Shown here: positions 1 to 7,801 of the stretch, piece after piece
Layout of the letters: every line of letters begins with the position of its first letter
Position numbering within the stretch: position 1 is the stretch's first letter
Source of the DNA: Candidatus Poseidoniaceae archaeon
Lineage (GTDB): Archaea > Thermoplasmatota > Poseidoniia > Poseidoniales > Poseidoniaceae
Assembly (NCBI GenBank): GCA_013329925.1
Contig: DUJK01000034.1
Span: forward strand, 16,131-31,386
Length of the DNA stretch: 15,256 nt
Reading direction: 5' to 3'
The notes under the pieces: generated by a model
The model's database searches: none
The model's input: the letters and a program-made list of their open reading frames with translations, nothing else
What the model was told of the DNA's origin: nothing
Translations under genes and position numbers: made by a program

Positions 1-75
1 CCAAAAATATTGGAAGAATGTAGTGTATCGGCAAGAGAAATTATGCAATCAGTGAAAAAAAGGATTGCTGAATAA
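1..75 (+). CDS. C-terminal end of an unidentified protein (5' end outside window)
   Basis: An open frame enters from the left edge in frame 1 and ends at TAA (73-75), giving 24 codons that finish in QSVKKRIAE. The fragment is charged and looks like a C-terminal amphipathic helix, as expected for a real gene end. It stops exactly one base before the convergent metG stop codon at 76-78, in line with the tight packing elsewhere in the window. Too little is visible to assign a family, and a chance open frame cannot be excluded over so short a stretch. Confidence 0.5.
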   Translation, partial: PKILEECSVSAREIMQSVKKRIAE

Positions 76-2340
76 TCATCTGACGGTTGAACCTGTTGAA
101 ATTTCGCCGTCTACGGTAATTAGTTTAACTTGACCATTTCCGTCATCAGCAGCTAACATCATGCCTTCAGATGTCACACCTCTTAGTGGTCTTGGTTGCA
201 AATTACTAACAAAAACTACTTGCATTCCTGTTAATTCTTCAGCAGTGTAATATTGCTTAATTCCGGCACATATCACACGACCTTGTTCGCCATCGTCTAA
301 GTTTACCACGTACAATTTGTCTGCATTGGGATGATCTTCAACGCTAGTTATTTTACCGACTTTCAATTCTACTTTCATAAAATCCTTAAAATCTAAGTAT
401 TGTATTCCTTCAACTTCTTTTTTCATCTTTTTTCCACCTTTTTTTCCACCTTTGACATTACTTGTAGGGTTGCTATCTGCTACTTCTTTTGACACCAAAG
501 ATTGTTCTTGCTTTAGAATCTCATCTAACTCTAAACGTTTGAATAATGGTTCTGGTGTTTTATCATTCCAGGTCATTTTAACTTGCCAATCATTGGCTGA
601 AATCCAATCGGCTTGTGCTACCTGTCCTGGCTGACCAAGAGATTCCCACAATTTTTGTGCACTAAATGGTAAAAATGGCTGAGTAACTATAGCAAGGTAT
701 CGACATATCCTCCAACCAAACGAAAGACTAGCCAATGATTCTTTGGCAGCCTCCGAGCCATCGAATTTATCACCTAAATATTTCCAAGGAGTTGCCGATT
801 GAACAATTTGATTGCCGTACTGTGCAGCATTCATTACAAATCTTAGTGCTTCTTTGTACCTGTGACGTTCAAGAGATGTTGTAATATCAACATGTAATTG
901 ATCTAGTTTTGCAGAATGTTCTGCAGTAATGTGCTCCAACTCGATATCTGCAAACGGTCCGTTTGCAGTTTTGGGTAATCGGGCACCCAATGTCAAAATC
1001 CTATGCACGAAGTTTCCGTATGCTGCAATTAGTTCTGAATTTATTTTTTCTACAAAATCAGGCCAATTGAAGTCTGTATCATGATTTTCAGGCATGTTTA
1101 TACTAAGATAATATCTAAGTGTATCTGGATCAAATCTTTCTAAAAATGAAGGGAGCCATACAGCATGTTTCCTCGATTTGGAAAATTGACCTCCGGCTAG
1201 CATTAGATATTCCATCGCTGGAACATTGGCCTCTAAGGCTAATTCACCAATGGTTGGTAATTCAACTGGTTCAGTAGAATTTTTCCCTGCATTAGCATGG
1301 TTGATACCCATAATAAGAGCAGGCCAAATAACTGTGTGGAATGGGATGTTATCTTTGCCCAAGAAGTATAGGTGTCTGGGTGAGTTGCCATTATCATCAA
1401 TCATCCACCAATTTTTCCACGAATCTTTACCATTTGGATGTCCGGATTTATCTGCGATTGCTTCTGCCCAAATTTGTGCACATGTGGTATATCCCTGAAC
1501 TGCTTCAAACCATACATAAACACATTTTCCATCCCATTCCTCACCTTCAAGCGGCAACTGAATTCCCCATGTTAAATCTCTTGTTACTGCTCTTGGGCGT
1601 AATCCCATGTCTAACCATTGTTTCGTCATTGCTTTTACATTAGATTTCCAAACGCTATTTCTATCATTGGCATGTTGTTCTAATACATTTTGGAATAAAT
1701 CAAGTCGGTAAAAGAAATGGTCTGTATCGCGAATTTCTATTGCCGCAGTAGGATTCATTTTTGACCTAGGTGATTTTAATTCAATTGCTTCGTAGGTTGC
1801 TCCACATTCATCACACTGATCGCCTCTTGCGCTATCATATTCACACGTGGGGCAAATTCCTTCAACATAACGATCTGGTAAGAACCGACCCTTGTTGTTA
1901 CTTGATACTTCGTAATATTGTTTGGTTGTTCTGCGTTCGAATAATCCCGCATCTAATAATTTCGTAAAATTTTGTTGAACTATAGTTTTATGTCGAATAT
2001 CTGAGGTTCTATTGAATAGCGAACCGCCGTATTCGATGCCTCTTGGGTCTACCACTGGTTCCCAAGAACATCCTAAGTCTAGTAATGCTTGTTGATTAAT
2101 TTCATGATATCTATCAACGATATCTTGTGGTTCAACACCTTCGAGCTCTGCTGAGACAGTAATTGGGGTGCCATGCTCATCCGAGCCAGATACCATCAGC
2201 ACCTTATTTCCTTTAGCACGTTCAAACCTTGCTTGAATGTCTGGTGGAAGGTAACAACCTGCTACGTGACCTAAGTGAAGTGGTCCGTTGGCATATGGCC
2301 AAGCAACACAAATCAACACATATTCACTCGCGTCGGTCAT
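76..2340 (-). CDS. metG: Methionyl-tRNA synthetase with fused C-terminal tRNA-binding domain
   Basis: This is a cytoplasmic class I aminoacyl-tRNA synthetase that charges initiator and elongator tRNA-Met with methionine using ATP. Visible marks in the 754 residues are the HIGH-type HLGH at 22-25, one zinc knuckle pair (Cys163/166 and Cys176/179) in the connective peptide, a WFEA segment near 277, and a KMSKS-type loop reading FSKSR at 386-390. An alpha-helical anticodon-binding region spans about 430-600. A Gly/Lys-rich linker (about 630-642) then leads to a Trbp111/EMAPII-like OB-fold at about 648-754 (VELKVGKI, HPNADKLYV, LRGVTSEGM). The second zinc-knuckle cysteines common in many archaeal and eukaryotic MetRS are replaced by non-Cys residues around 194-198, so it looks like the single-zinc type. 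The ATG is preceded by a GAGGGG Shine-Dalgarno-like stretch about 5 nt upstream. It is a single gene, divergent from the CNNM-like gene. Confidence 0.97.
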   Translation of the reverse strand: MTDASEYVLICVAWPYANGPLHLGHVAGCYLPPDIQARFERAKGNKVLMVSGSDEHGTPITVSAELEGVEPQDIVDRYHEINQQALLDLGCSWEPVVDPRGIEYGGSLFNRTSDIRHKTIVQQNFTKLLDAGLFERRTTKQYYEVSSNNKGRFLPDRYVEGICPTCEYDSARGDQCDECGATYEAIELKSPRSKMNPTAAIEIRDTDHFFYRLDLFQNVLEQHANDRNSVWKSNVKAMTKQWLDMGLRPRAVTRDLTWGIQLPLEGEEWDGKCVYVWFEAVQGYTTCAQIWAEAIADKSGHPNGKDSWKNWWMIDDNGNSPRHLYFLGKDNIPFHTVIWPALIMGINHANAGKNSTEPVELPTIGELALEANVPAMEYLMLAGGQFSKSRKHAVWLPSFLERFDPDTLRYYLSINMPENHDTDFNWPDFVEKINSELIAAYGNFVHRILTLGARLPKTANGPFADIELEHITAEHSAKLDQLHVDITTSLERHRYKEALRFVMNAAQYGNQIVQSATPWKYLGDKFDGSEAAKESLASLSFGWRICRYLAIVTQPFLPFSAQKLWESLGQPGQVAQADWISANDWQVKMTWNDKTPEPLFKRLELDEILKQEQSLVSKEVADSNPTSNVKGGKKGGKKMKKEVEGIQYLDFKDFMKVELKVGKITSVEDHPNADKLYVVNLDDGEQGRVICAGIKQYYTAEELTGMQVVFVSNLQPRPLRGVTSEGMMLAADDGNGQVKLITVDGEISTGSTVR

Positions 2341-2473
2341 ATATTCCCCTCAATTACTCTGCGGGTAGACTTCCGTTATTGACTTTCACCATTAATATCG
2401 AGTTAAGCGTCATTTTGAATAACTAGAATCGTTACGCAGGGTTAGCGCATCGTCTAGGGGCCGTCGTAAAATC
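2341..2473. promoter_or_regulatory. Divergent intergenic region metG / CNNM-like gene
   Basis: This is the largest gap in the window and must carry promoters for both flanking genes, since they are transcribed away from each other. A weak AT-rich TATA candidate for metG lies on the minus strand at about 2391-2400 (GATATTAAT), which would leave a leader of about 30 nt. For the + strand gene the best candidate is the TTTGAATAA stretch around 2414-2422. Neither is a strong match. No RNA gene or repeat was recognised. Confidence 0.3.
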
Positions 2474-3508
2474 ATGGATTATACATTATTGATTTTTTAC
2501 ATAACACTCGCACTCGGAGTATCTTTCCTTTGCTCAATTCTAGAAGCAATTGTCCTTTCTATACCATATACTCACATCGCAGTAATGGAAAAAGATGGCA
2601 GTAAAATAGGTCAAATTTGGGCTAAACTCAAAGATGATGATGCTGTAAAACCGTTAACTGCAATACTTACGCTAAACACCATTGCTCACACGATGGGGGC
2701 TGCAGGTGTTGGTTCAGAAGTAAACAAACAGTTTGGTGAAGAATACCTCACAATAGCGTCTGTTGTACTAACGTTAGCTGTATTATTCCTATCAGAAATA
2801 ATACCAAAGACTCTGGGAACAGCATATTGGAAACAACTGGCTCCAACTGCAGGACATATTCTTAATTTTATGACCTTTACCTTGATGTTAGTCATAATTC
2901 CAATTCAGTGGCTAAAAAAGATTTTACCATCTGGAAGTAGTTCGTTAGTAACACGCGATGATGTTGCTGCATTAGCTGATTTAGGAGAAGAAGAAGGAAT
3001 TTTAGAAGTTGATGAAGAGACTGTCATCCACAACTTACTCAGGCTTAGAGAAATTGCAGTTAATGAAGTTATGACGCCTAGAGTAGTCATAACAGCATTT
3101 CAACAAGATTATACCATCAGACAAGTTATGGATGAGAACCAAGTAATAAGATTCTCTAGAATCCCGATTTATGGTGAATCAATTGATGACATAAAGGGTA
3201 TCATTATACGTTCCCAATTACTCATGGCTGCTAGTCGTGATGAATGGGATTTATCAATTACAGAGTTATCAAAGCCAGTAAAGACTATTTCAACCAACAG
3301 TTCAGTCGACAGTGCTTTAGATATGTTTTTGACTAACAAACAACAGATTGCCATAGTTATTGATGAATTTGGAGGCACCTCTGGAATCCTAACTATGGAA
3401 GATGTTCTTGAAACATTATTAGGTGAGGAAATAGTTGACGAACTAGATGAAGTAGAGGACATGCGAGAGTTGGCTAGAGATCAAGCTGATGTTAGTGAAT
3501 CTGAGTGA
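2474..3508 (+). CDS. CNNM/CorC-like (DUF21 + CBS pair) membrane protein
   Basis: This is an integral membrane protein of the DUF21/CNNM-HlyC/CorC family, whose members are linked to Mg2+ or other divalent cation transport. The 344 residues start with a DUF21 membrane domain of about four hydrophobic segments (roughly 4-29, 60-79, 93-113, 126-147). It contains the family's LTLNTIAHTMGAAG stretch and the SEIIPKTLG motif (107-115). An acidic linker (171-183) precedes a CBS pair: the first CBS starts near MTPR (200-203), and the second ends with the typical GGTSGILTMEDVLETLLGEE block (300-319). The CorC_HlyC C-terminal domain found in many bacterial relatives is absent; the protein ends soon after the CBS pair in an acidic tail. 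CBS pairs usually bind adenine nucleotides such as ATP-Mg; that is family knowledge. The 3' end overlaps the convergent hydrolase gene by 28 bp. The transported ion cannot be read from the sequence. Confidence 0.9.
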   Translation: MDYTLLIFYITLALGVSFLCSILEAIVLSIPYTHIAVMEKDGSKIGQIWAKLKDDDAVKPLTAILTLNTIAHTMGAAGVGSEVNKQFGEEYLTIASVVLTLAVLFLSEIIPKTLGTAYWKQLAPTAGHILNFMTFTLMLVIIPIQWLKKILPSGSSSLVTRDDVAALADLGEEEGILEVDEETVIHNLLRLREIAVNEVMTPRVVITAFQQDYTIRQVMDENQVIRFSRIPIYGESIDDIKGIIIRSQLLMAASRDEWDLSITELSKPVKTISTNSSVDSALDMFLTNKQQIAIVIDEFGGTSGILTMEDVLETLLGEEIVDELDEVEDMRELARDQADVSESE

Positions 3509-4500
3509 ATCCTTTCCTTCAACCAGTCTGCAATTATCACATCTCTAGCAGTATTTTTTCTAGATTTGGCATGCGTCAAGGTTGGAACTATATGTTCATC
3601 AAATGTAAAATGATTATCTTTAATGTCACTTTGTACCTCAACCAACCTATCATAGTGACGACTGCCTAAGACATCATCATGTTCGGCTTGGATTAATAGT
3701 AAGTCTTTGTTGATTGAACCCCATAAAGGTATATCAACTTCGGCAAAATTTTCAACTGGGGATAATTTTGGATTGACTGTATTAAAGTGTACACGGAGTC
3801 GCTTCCAATACTGATTGATTAACAATCGCGGAATAAATAATTGTTTGATAGTCTCCTCAAAAATAAATGAATAACATGTCAAAGGAGATTCTAAAATGTA
3901 TCCGGAGATTTTGTCATGTAAATCATTAGCGTCGCTAAATTTATTGAATTTAAGTAGCACAAATCCTCCCATGCTATGCCCATGCAGAAATATCCTAGAT
4001 ACTAACTCCATATTGAAATGAGATTCTAGGGATTCAAAGAATTCATTGAATGTTACAGCCGCATGCCCAGCGGTCCATTTTGCCACAGGTTCACTAGCTC
4101 CGTGGCCAGGCATCTCGAATATTACTACGTGCATACCCAGTTTAAGGTATATTTCAGCCCTGCCTTGCATTGATATGGCGCCACTTCGCCAACCATGAAT
4201 AATTATCACTAAAGGGCGCTTTACTTCATCAAAATGTGATTTAGCATGAATTTGTGTAGATAAATTATGATATGAAGACTCCCAGCCTATTTCTGTGAAC
4301 ATTTTCTTTTTGTTCCCTGGAGCAATGAATGCCATTCCAATCCATAATTCCAACATAAAATTGTAAGCTAGAATTAGTGATAGTAGAATAGTTATGGAGT
4401 ATCCAATAGGTGAGGAACTAGTGACCAAGAAGTACACTGAGATAATTAATGACACTAACAATAAACTAGGTCTTAACCACCTATAATTAGCTAATATCAT
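3481..4500 (-). CDS. Membrane-anchored alpha/beta hydrolase (S33/lysophospholipase-like)
   Basis: This is a serine hydrolase of the alpha/beta fold with unknown substrate. Two hydrophobic segments at about 11-28 and 35-57 (numbered from the ATG at 4500) suggest an N-terminal membrane anchor, and the hydrolase domain follows from about residue 95. Visible motifs are the oxyanion strand IIIHGW (about 100-104), PGHGAS (about 131-136), the nucleophile elbow GHSMGG with Ser176, a probable catalytic Asp275 in AEHDD, and His310 in LTHAKS. The fold and triad are read from the sequence; an esterase or lysophospholipase role is only family analogy. An in-frame GTG at 4509 is an alternative start three codons upstream; ATG was preferred. 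The gene begins 29 bp after the RDD-like gene and probably shares its transcript. Its stop lies inside the end of the convergent CNNM-like gene. Confidence 0.85.
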   Translation of the reverse strand: MILANYRWLRPSLLLVSLIISVYFLVTSSSPIGYSITILLSLILAYNFMLELWIGMAFIAPGNKKKMFTEIGWESSYHNLSTQIHAKSHFDEVKRPLVIIIHGWRSGAISMQGRAEIYLKLGMHVVIFEMPGHGASEPVAKWTAGHAAVTFNEFFESLESHFNMELVSRIFLHGHSMGGFVLLKFNKFSDANDLHDKISGYILESPLTCYSFIFEETIKQLFIPRLLINQYWKRLRVHFNTVNPKLSPVENFAEVDIPLWGSINKDLLLIQAEHDDVLGSRHYDRLVEVQSDIKDNHFTFDEHIVPTLTHAKSRKNTARDVIIADWLKERIHSDSLTSA

Positions 4501-4529
4501 GCATCCCACAGACGAGAGTCATTGATAAA

Positions 4530-5495
4530 TTATTTATTAGCAGCTTTTGCTTTTGGCTTCGCTTTTGCTTTTGCTTTTGCTTTTGGCTTAGCTTTTGGTT
4601 TGGCATCATCAGTTTTGTCAGTCTGGGGAGTTTCGTCAGATTCAGCCTTAGAATCCTCTGCCGCCTCTTTTTCTTGAGCCAACTTTTTTGCTTCCCTACG
4701 TGCAGCAAACTTATCTCCATAATCTCCCATGCTCTCAAACTTAGCCCAAAATCCACTTGATTTCTCTTCTGCTGTTGGAATGTGTTTCACTAAGTATGCG
4801 CCGAACATAACATCATATAGACCTTGATTAAATTCACTAGCCTTACCAAATTGCCAGTTTACAATGTATAGAATTACGAATATTGCCCCAATGACTGTAA
4901 AAATGATTGGTCCAACTCCAGCATCCTCATCACCAAGTGAGCTGGTTGATACAAATATGAACAGAAAACCAAATAATGCTAGGATTCCAACTGAATTTGA
5001 GAGAGCACCTTGTATAGGGGTTGATTTTTCACCATCATAGTTTACGTATTTGATTCTAGAAACGAACTGACCGAGATTCCTGCCTGTCTTAAATGGTAAA
5101 AGAATCACATTCAGCACCATCATTACCACTGAAACAACGAGTAGTATAGTAGTGACTAATCCAGTATCGCTGGCCATCATAAATAGGGCAGCAAATAATA
5201 CACCAAAATTCCACGCGAAATTAACAAACCAGCTCATAGTTCGATCTAATTTATTTGCCATTTCAAAGCCATCAGGTATTCCTGAAGGACGTGTTTGTCG
5301 AGGCTCTCGTGGTTTCTTAGCCTTCTTTTCCTTCTTTTCTTTCTTAGCTTTTGGTTCTGCCACAGTAACAGGCTGTTTCACTTTTTCAACTGCTTTTGCT
5401 TTGGCAACAGCCTTTGCGACTGGTTTTGCTTTAGCAACTGCTTTGGCTTTTGGTTTGGATTCGCTTGCTCCACCTGCTTTATCTAATAATCCCAT
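4530..5495 (-). CDS. RDD-like membrane protein with Lys/Ala-rich tails at both ends
   Basis: The 321-residue protein has three parts. Residues about 11-70 are a highly basic Lys/Ala/Pro/Glu tail with AKAKPVAK-type repeats. Residues about 80-235 hold four hydrophobic segments (roughly 90-108, 112-133, 166-184, 196-213). Residues about 250-321 are charged and end in alternating KPKAKAKA repeats like histone H1 tails. The stretch TGRNLGQFVSRIKYVNYDG (137-155) resembles the GqTlGKrllgirVvd-DG signature of RDD membrane proteins, and LDRTMSW (83-89) may be the degenerate first R-D element; the RDD call is therefore a weak inference. The start at 5495 was chosen because it begins MGLLDK just 10 bp after the upstream stop with a weak GAGTGAT site. 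The longer frame to 5603 would overlap the upstream gene heavily. It probably forms an operon with the Pro-rich gene upstream and the hydrolase downstream. Function unknown. Confidence 0.8.
   Translation of the reverse strand: MGLLDKAGGASESKPKAKAVAKAKPVAKAVAKAKAVEKVKQPVTVAEPKAKKEKKEKKAKKPREPRQTRPSGIPDGFEMANKLDRTMSWFVNFAWNFGVLFAALFMMASDTGLVTTILLVVSVVMMVLNVILLPFKTGRNLGQFVSRIKYVNYDGEKSTPIQGALSNSVGILALFGFLFIFVSTSSLGDEDAGVGPIIFTVIGAIFVILYIVNWQFGKASEFNQGLYDVMFGAYLVKHIPTAEEKSSGFWAKFESMGDYGDKFAARREAKKLAQEKEAAEDSKAESDETPQTDKTDDAKPKAKPKAKAKAKAKPKAKAANK
4533..4601 (-). repeat. Low-complexity (Lys-Ala/Pro)n coding repeat, C-terminal tail
   Basis: The DNA is a run of near-identical hexamers (gcttttgcttttggc type on the + strand) encoding alternating KA and KP dipeptides at residues 299-321 of the RDD-like protein. 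Such a tract is prone to expansion and contraction by slippage, so its length may differ between strains or be misassembled. Confidence 0.8.
5376..5459 (-). repeat. Low-complexity Ala/Lys/Val coding repeat, N-terminal tail
   Basis: This imperfect repeat encodes KAKAVAKAKPVAKAVAKAKA-like dipeptides at residues about 13-40 of the RDD-like protein. The composition matches the C-terminal repeat of the same gene, so both tails probably serve a related purpose or arose by similar slippage. Confidence 0.7.
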
Positions 5496-5505
5496 ATTAT
5501 CACTC

Positions 5506-6486
5506 TCACTGATACATTTCTCCGATAGTACTGTAAATTTTAAAATCTGAAGAACCAACAAATGTATCGATTGAATCCGAGTCCATATTTCCAAGTTGTC
5601 CATCGACGATATTGAAAAATAGTGATCTCAAATCGTCGTCTGCTGATTGAGGATCGCTGCCCACTGCTTGGTATACCGAAAAATCATCAGATTCTACAAA
5701 TTCTTCAACAACTTCTGCCGGTAAATTAGAACCTAACAACTCATCAACTATGGCAACGAATGTGACAAACAAGTCTTCTTCAGTAGATTCTTGGGCAATA
5801 ACGGGTTCAGATTCAACCGATGGTGTTGGACTTGATTCTTCAGAAACATTAGTCGATATTGATGATTGGAGTTGCTTTCTTTCCTTGAGCAGTAATTCTA
5901 ATTGTGGCTTTAATTCTGCCAAAAGATCAGCATCGCCATCGGCTTTGGCTTGTTGATAACCTGGCTTTAATGAACGAATTTCATCTTCAATCTTGCTTAA
6001 TTGCTCTTCCAGCGAAAGTTCGGCTACATCGTCTTCGATTAATTCAACAACAGGTGCATCTCTAACTTGGGCTATTTTGTCATCATGTTGTTGCTTTCTT
6101 AAAACGATGATGTCGCGGTCTAATGCATGGCCAAAACGGTCAGCATAACGGTCTAACAATGAACCTGCTTCAGCAGATGAAATACGATCAATGTGTCCAT
6201 AAATTTGGGGCAAAGGTTTGTTAGACTTTTTTGCCCAAAGTTCGTTATAATCCTCATCCTTATCTGGAGTTTCTTGAACAGATTCCTCTATTTGCACTGG
6301 TTCTGTCTCCATAGGCATTGGTGATGTGGGAAGTGGTGGCATAGAACCAGCATCGGGGAGTGGCGGCATGGAAGCCGAATCGGGAAGTGGTAATGGCATT
6401 CCTGGCATCGGTGGCAATGGAGCAGGAGGAAGGGTTAGGTTGGGTTGTTCCGGAGCGGATTTTTTCTTGTTCTTCCTGAAACCCAT
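5506..6486 (-). CDS. Pro-rich, coiled-coil protein with two C-terminal helical F-S-DF-Y repeats
   Basis: I do not recognise a named family for this 326-residue soluble protein. After a basic start (MGFRKNKKKS) comes a Pro/Met-rich region (15-60) with repeated SMPPLP units. An acidic linker and a conserved-looking block (PLPQIYGHIDRISSAEAGSLLDRYADRFGHALDRDIIVLRKQ split over about 91-133) follow. Next is a charged helix with coiled-coil character (about 157-208) and an acidic Ser-rich spacer. Two similar ~38-residue units close the protein: LFVTFVAIVDELLG...VEEFVESDDFSVYQAVG (239-277) and LFFNIVDGQLG...IDTFVGSSDFKIYSTIG (289-322). It has no signal peptide and no membrane segment. The ATG at 6486 is preferred over an in-frame TTG at 6504 because GGTGAGG lies just before it. 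The downstream RDD-like gene starts 10 bp after its stop, so the two products may act together. Confidence 0.8.
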   Translation of the reverse strand: MGFRKNKKKSAPEQPNLTLPPAPLPPMPGMPLPLPDSASMPPLPDAGSMPPLPTSPMPMETEPVQIEESVQETPDKDEDYNELWAKKSNKPLPQIYGHIDRISSAEAGSLLDRYADRFGHALDRDIIVLRKQQHDDKIAQVRDAPVVELIEDDVAELSLEEQLSKIEDEIRSLKPGYQQAKADGDADLLAELKPQLELLLKERKQLQSSISTNVSEESSPTPSVESEPVIAQESTEEDLFVTFVAIVDELLGSNLPAEVVEEFVESDDFSVYQAVGSDPQSADDDLRSLFFNIVDGQLGNMDSDSIDTFVGSSDFKIYSTIGEMYQ

Positions 6487-6488
6487 GA

Positions 6489-6495
6489 CCTCACC
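6489..6495 (-). promoter_or_regulatory. Shine-Dalgarno site setting the start at 6486
   Basis: The minus strand reads GGTGAGG ending 2 nt before the ATG at 6486, a good match to the archaeal anti-SD. It decides for this ATG rather than the upstream TTG at 6504, which has no comparable site. Confidence 0.55.
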
Positions 6496-6513
6496 TGTGC
6501 CCAAGGGAGAGCA

Positions 6514-6522
6514 GTATAGTAT
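6514..6522 (-). promoter_or_regulatory. Possible TATA box for the Pro-rich/RDD gene pair
   Basis: The minus strand reads ATACTATAC about 33 nt upstream of the ATG at 6486. That would place transcription start just ahead of the Shine-Dalgarno site. The match is weak, and the 82-bp gap offers other AT-rich stretches, such as the one near 6547-6556. Confidence 0.3.
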
Positions 6523-6534
6523 TGAACCTTACCT

Positions 6535-6541
6535 AAAAAAA
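6535..6541 (-). terminator. Oligo-T tract after priS
   Basis: A run of seven T on the minus strand lies about 28 nt after the priS stop codon and before the next gene's likely promoter. Archaeal intrinsic terminators are often simple U-rich tracts without a hairpin, so this is a plausible end for the mqnD-to-priS transcript. Confidence 0.4.
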
Positions 6542-6568
6542 CCTCAATATTAGGATAATTTACCTAGA

Positions 6569-7780
6569 TTAGGAAGATGCTATTCTTCCCCACCCTTTTA
6601 GAACTAAAAATGTGGCTACTGCATCACTAATATCGAGAACTTCACCTTTTTTAGGATTCCATTCTTTGTCAAAGAATTTGAATCGACAATCTTCTTGAAT
6701 TATTTCAACTTTCAAATTACTATCAGTACCTAAAGCAACTGCTTCATAGAGGGGATCAAAATGATTGGATTTGTCGGGATCTAATCTGTCTAATGGGAAC
6801 TCAGTGACCCTCATTCCAGATTTGCCATGTAGCGAAGTGGGCCATCTTATTTGCCTTCTGACATCTATTGTAACTACTTCATCTGCTTCACCTGCATTGG
6901 ATAAAACAACTGAAGTATCTGTTTTAAGAAGGTCGAGGAATAATGATTCGTGTTTATTTAGCACGCCAAAATTACCGGCAAGCAAGTTATCTGCTCGTTG
7001 CTGATTCATCAGCAATTCGCCTAATTTTTGAATAGAAGTTTTGCCCTTTGAACTTGACCTATTTTCCCGTCTTGCTTGGGATTTTAAACCATCATGTAGT
7101 TCATCAAGTACTGCAGTGTAGCCTTTTTGTTTATTGGCAATTTCTTGAAGTTTTTCTACAACCGATTCCATGCCTCTATTTATCCGATTAGCCCAACCCG
7201 TTCTATCACCCAAATGGAACCTTGCAAGACTACCTTTAACATCAACATCCTCGCCTCTTATATGAGAAACTATTTCTCTTCTTGCTTCAGAATCTAAATG
7301 GAACAATGCTGGGTCTCTGTAGTGCAGGTGAAATCCTCTATGTCCTGAAAAAGTGACTTGCAAGTATTTTTCTTCAAATCCAAATTCTGGTTCAAGATAA
7401 TCATTCCATAATGTCCATGCTTGCTCTTGGATGACCTCTAGCATCGCAGGAAAATCTCTATCTGTGACTCCAGGTAAATGGTCTCCATCAAGGTCAAAAA
7501 TTAAGTCAGCTCCTATCCATTCCTTTTCGGCCATTTTCATCATGTAAGGTTTTTCCCAATAAGCAGTTGAATAAAAACATGAATGCATTGGCCGTTGAGT
7601 AATAAAATTCCTAACAGATTCCGTATCAGAGAATCCTTTGTGCCTAATCGGTGGAGAATTTCCGAATGGAATAAACATCCATTCACGGTATTTTATTCTA
7701 GGTGGAGACCATAGTGGTGAGTTTCTGTAGTAGTTGGTGAATTTATGAGCAAACCTTGCCCACCCAGTAGAAAACATCAT
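6569..7780 (-). CDS. priS: DNA primase, catalytic small subunit (PriS)
   Basis: This is the catalytic subunit of the archaeal/eukaryotic-type primase, which with PriL synthesises primers at replication forks. In the 403 residues the metal-binding DxD lies in DLIFDLDGD (Asp96, Asp98), followed by the nucleotide-binding SGHRGFH motif (145-151). The C-terminal part of the core reads VTIDVRRQIRWPTSLHGKSG (303-322), where Asp306 is the probable third catalytic aspartate. These are the hallmark motifs of the AEP small-subunit family, all intact. The protein is somewhat longer than typical archaeal PriS (about 330-360 residues), with the extra length mostly in a Lys/Ser-rich middle section near 205-260. 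It begins with ATG ATG; GGTG just upstream fits the second ATG (7777) slightly better. It is the last gene of the mqnD-DOHH-like-zinc protein-priS run, 21 bp after the zinc protein. PriL is not in the window. Confidence 0.96.
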   Translation of the reverse strand: MMFSTGWARFAHKFTNYYRNSPLWSPPRIKYREWMFIPFGNSPPIRHKGFSDTESVRNFITQRPMHSCFYSTAYWEKPYMMKMAEKEWIGADLIFDLDGDHLPGVTDRDFPAMLEVIQEQAWTLWNDYLEPEFGFEEKYLQVTFSGHRGFHLHYRDPALFHLDSEARREIVSHIRGEDVDVKGSLARFHLGDRTGWANRINRGMESVVEKLQEIANKQKGYTAVLDELHDGLKSQARRENRSSSKGKTSIQKLGELLMNQQRADNLLAGNFGVLNKHESLFLDLLKTDTSVVLSNAGEADEVVTIDVRRQIRWPTSLHGKSGMRVTEFPLDRLDPDKSNHFDPLYEAVALGTDSNLKVEIIQEDCRFKFFDKEWNPKKGEVLDISDAVATFLVLKGWGRIASS

Positions 7781-7801
7781 TACACCATAGTTTCATAATT
7801 T

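Noticed and set aside
2445..2475. A tRNA-like stretch (GCGCATCGTCTAGGGGCC) just before the CNNM-like gene
   Set aside because: It resembles a tRNA 5' end and D-arm, but no matching anticodon arm, T-arm (GGTTCRA) or acceptor complement follows before the coding sequence.
4533..4601. Short direct repeats that could suggest a CRISPR or satellite
   Set aside because: The repeats are hexamer-scale, contiguous and in frame with a Lys-Ala coding tail; there are no spacers.
4487..4756. 89-codon minus-strand frame rich in Lys/Gln
   Set aside because: It is an alternative frame of the Lys/Ala repeat at the end of the RDD-like gene, with no independent start signal or domain.
5152..5550. 132-codon + strand open frame rich in Phe/Ala
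   Set aside because: It is antisense to the Lys/Ala repeats and membrane core of the RDD-like gene; its composition is explained by that repeat.
5496..5603. Longer N-terminus for the RDD-like protein starting at 5603
   Set aside because: It would overlap the upstream gene by about 100 bp. The internal ATG at 5495 lies 10 bp after the upstream stop and starts a typical MGLLDK N-terminus.
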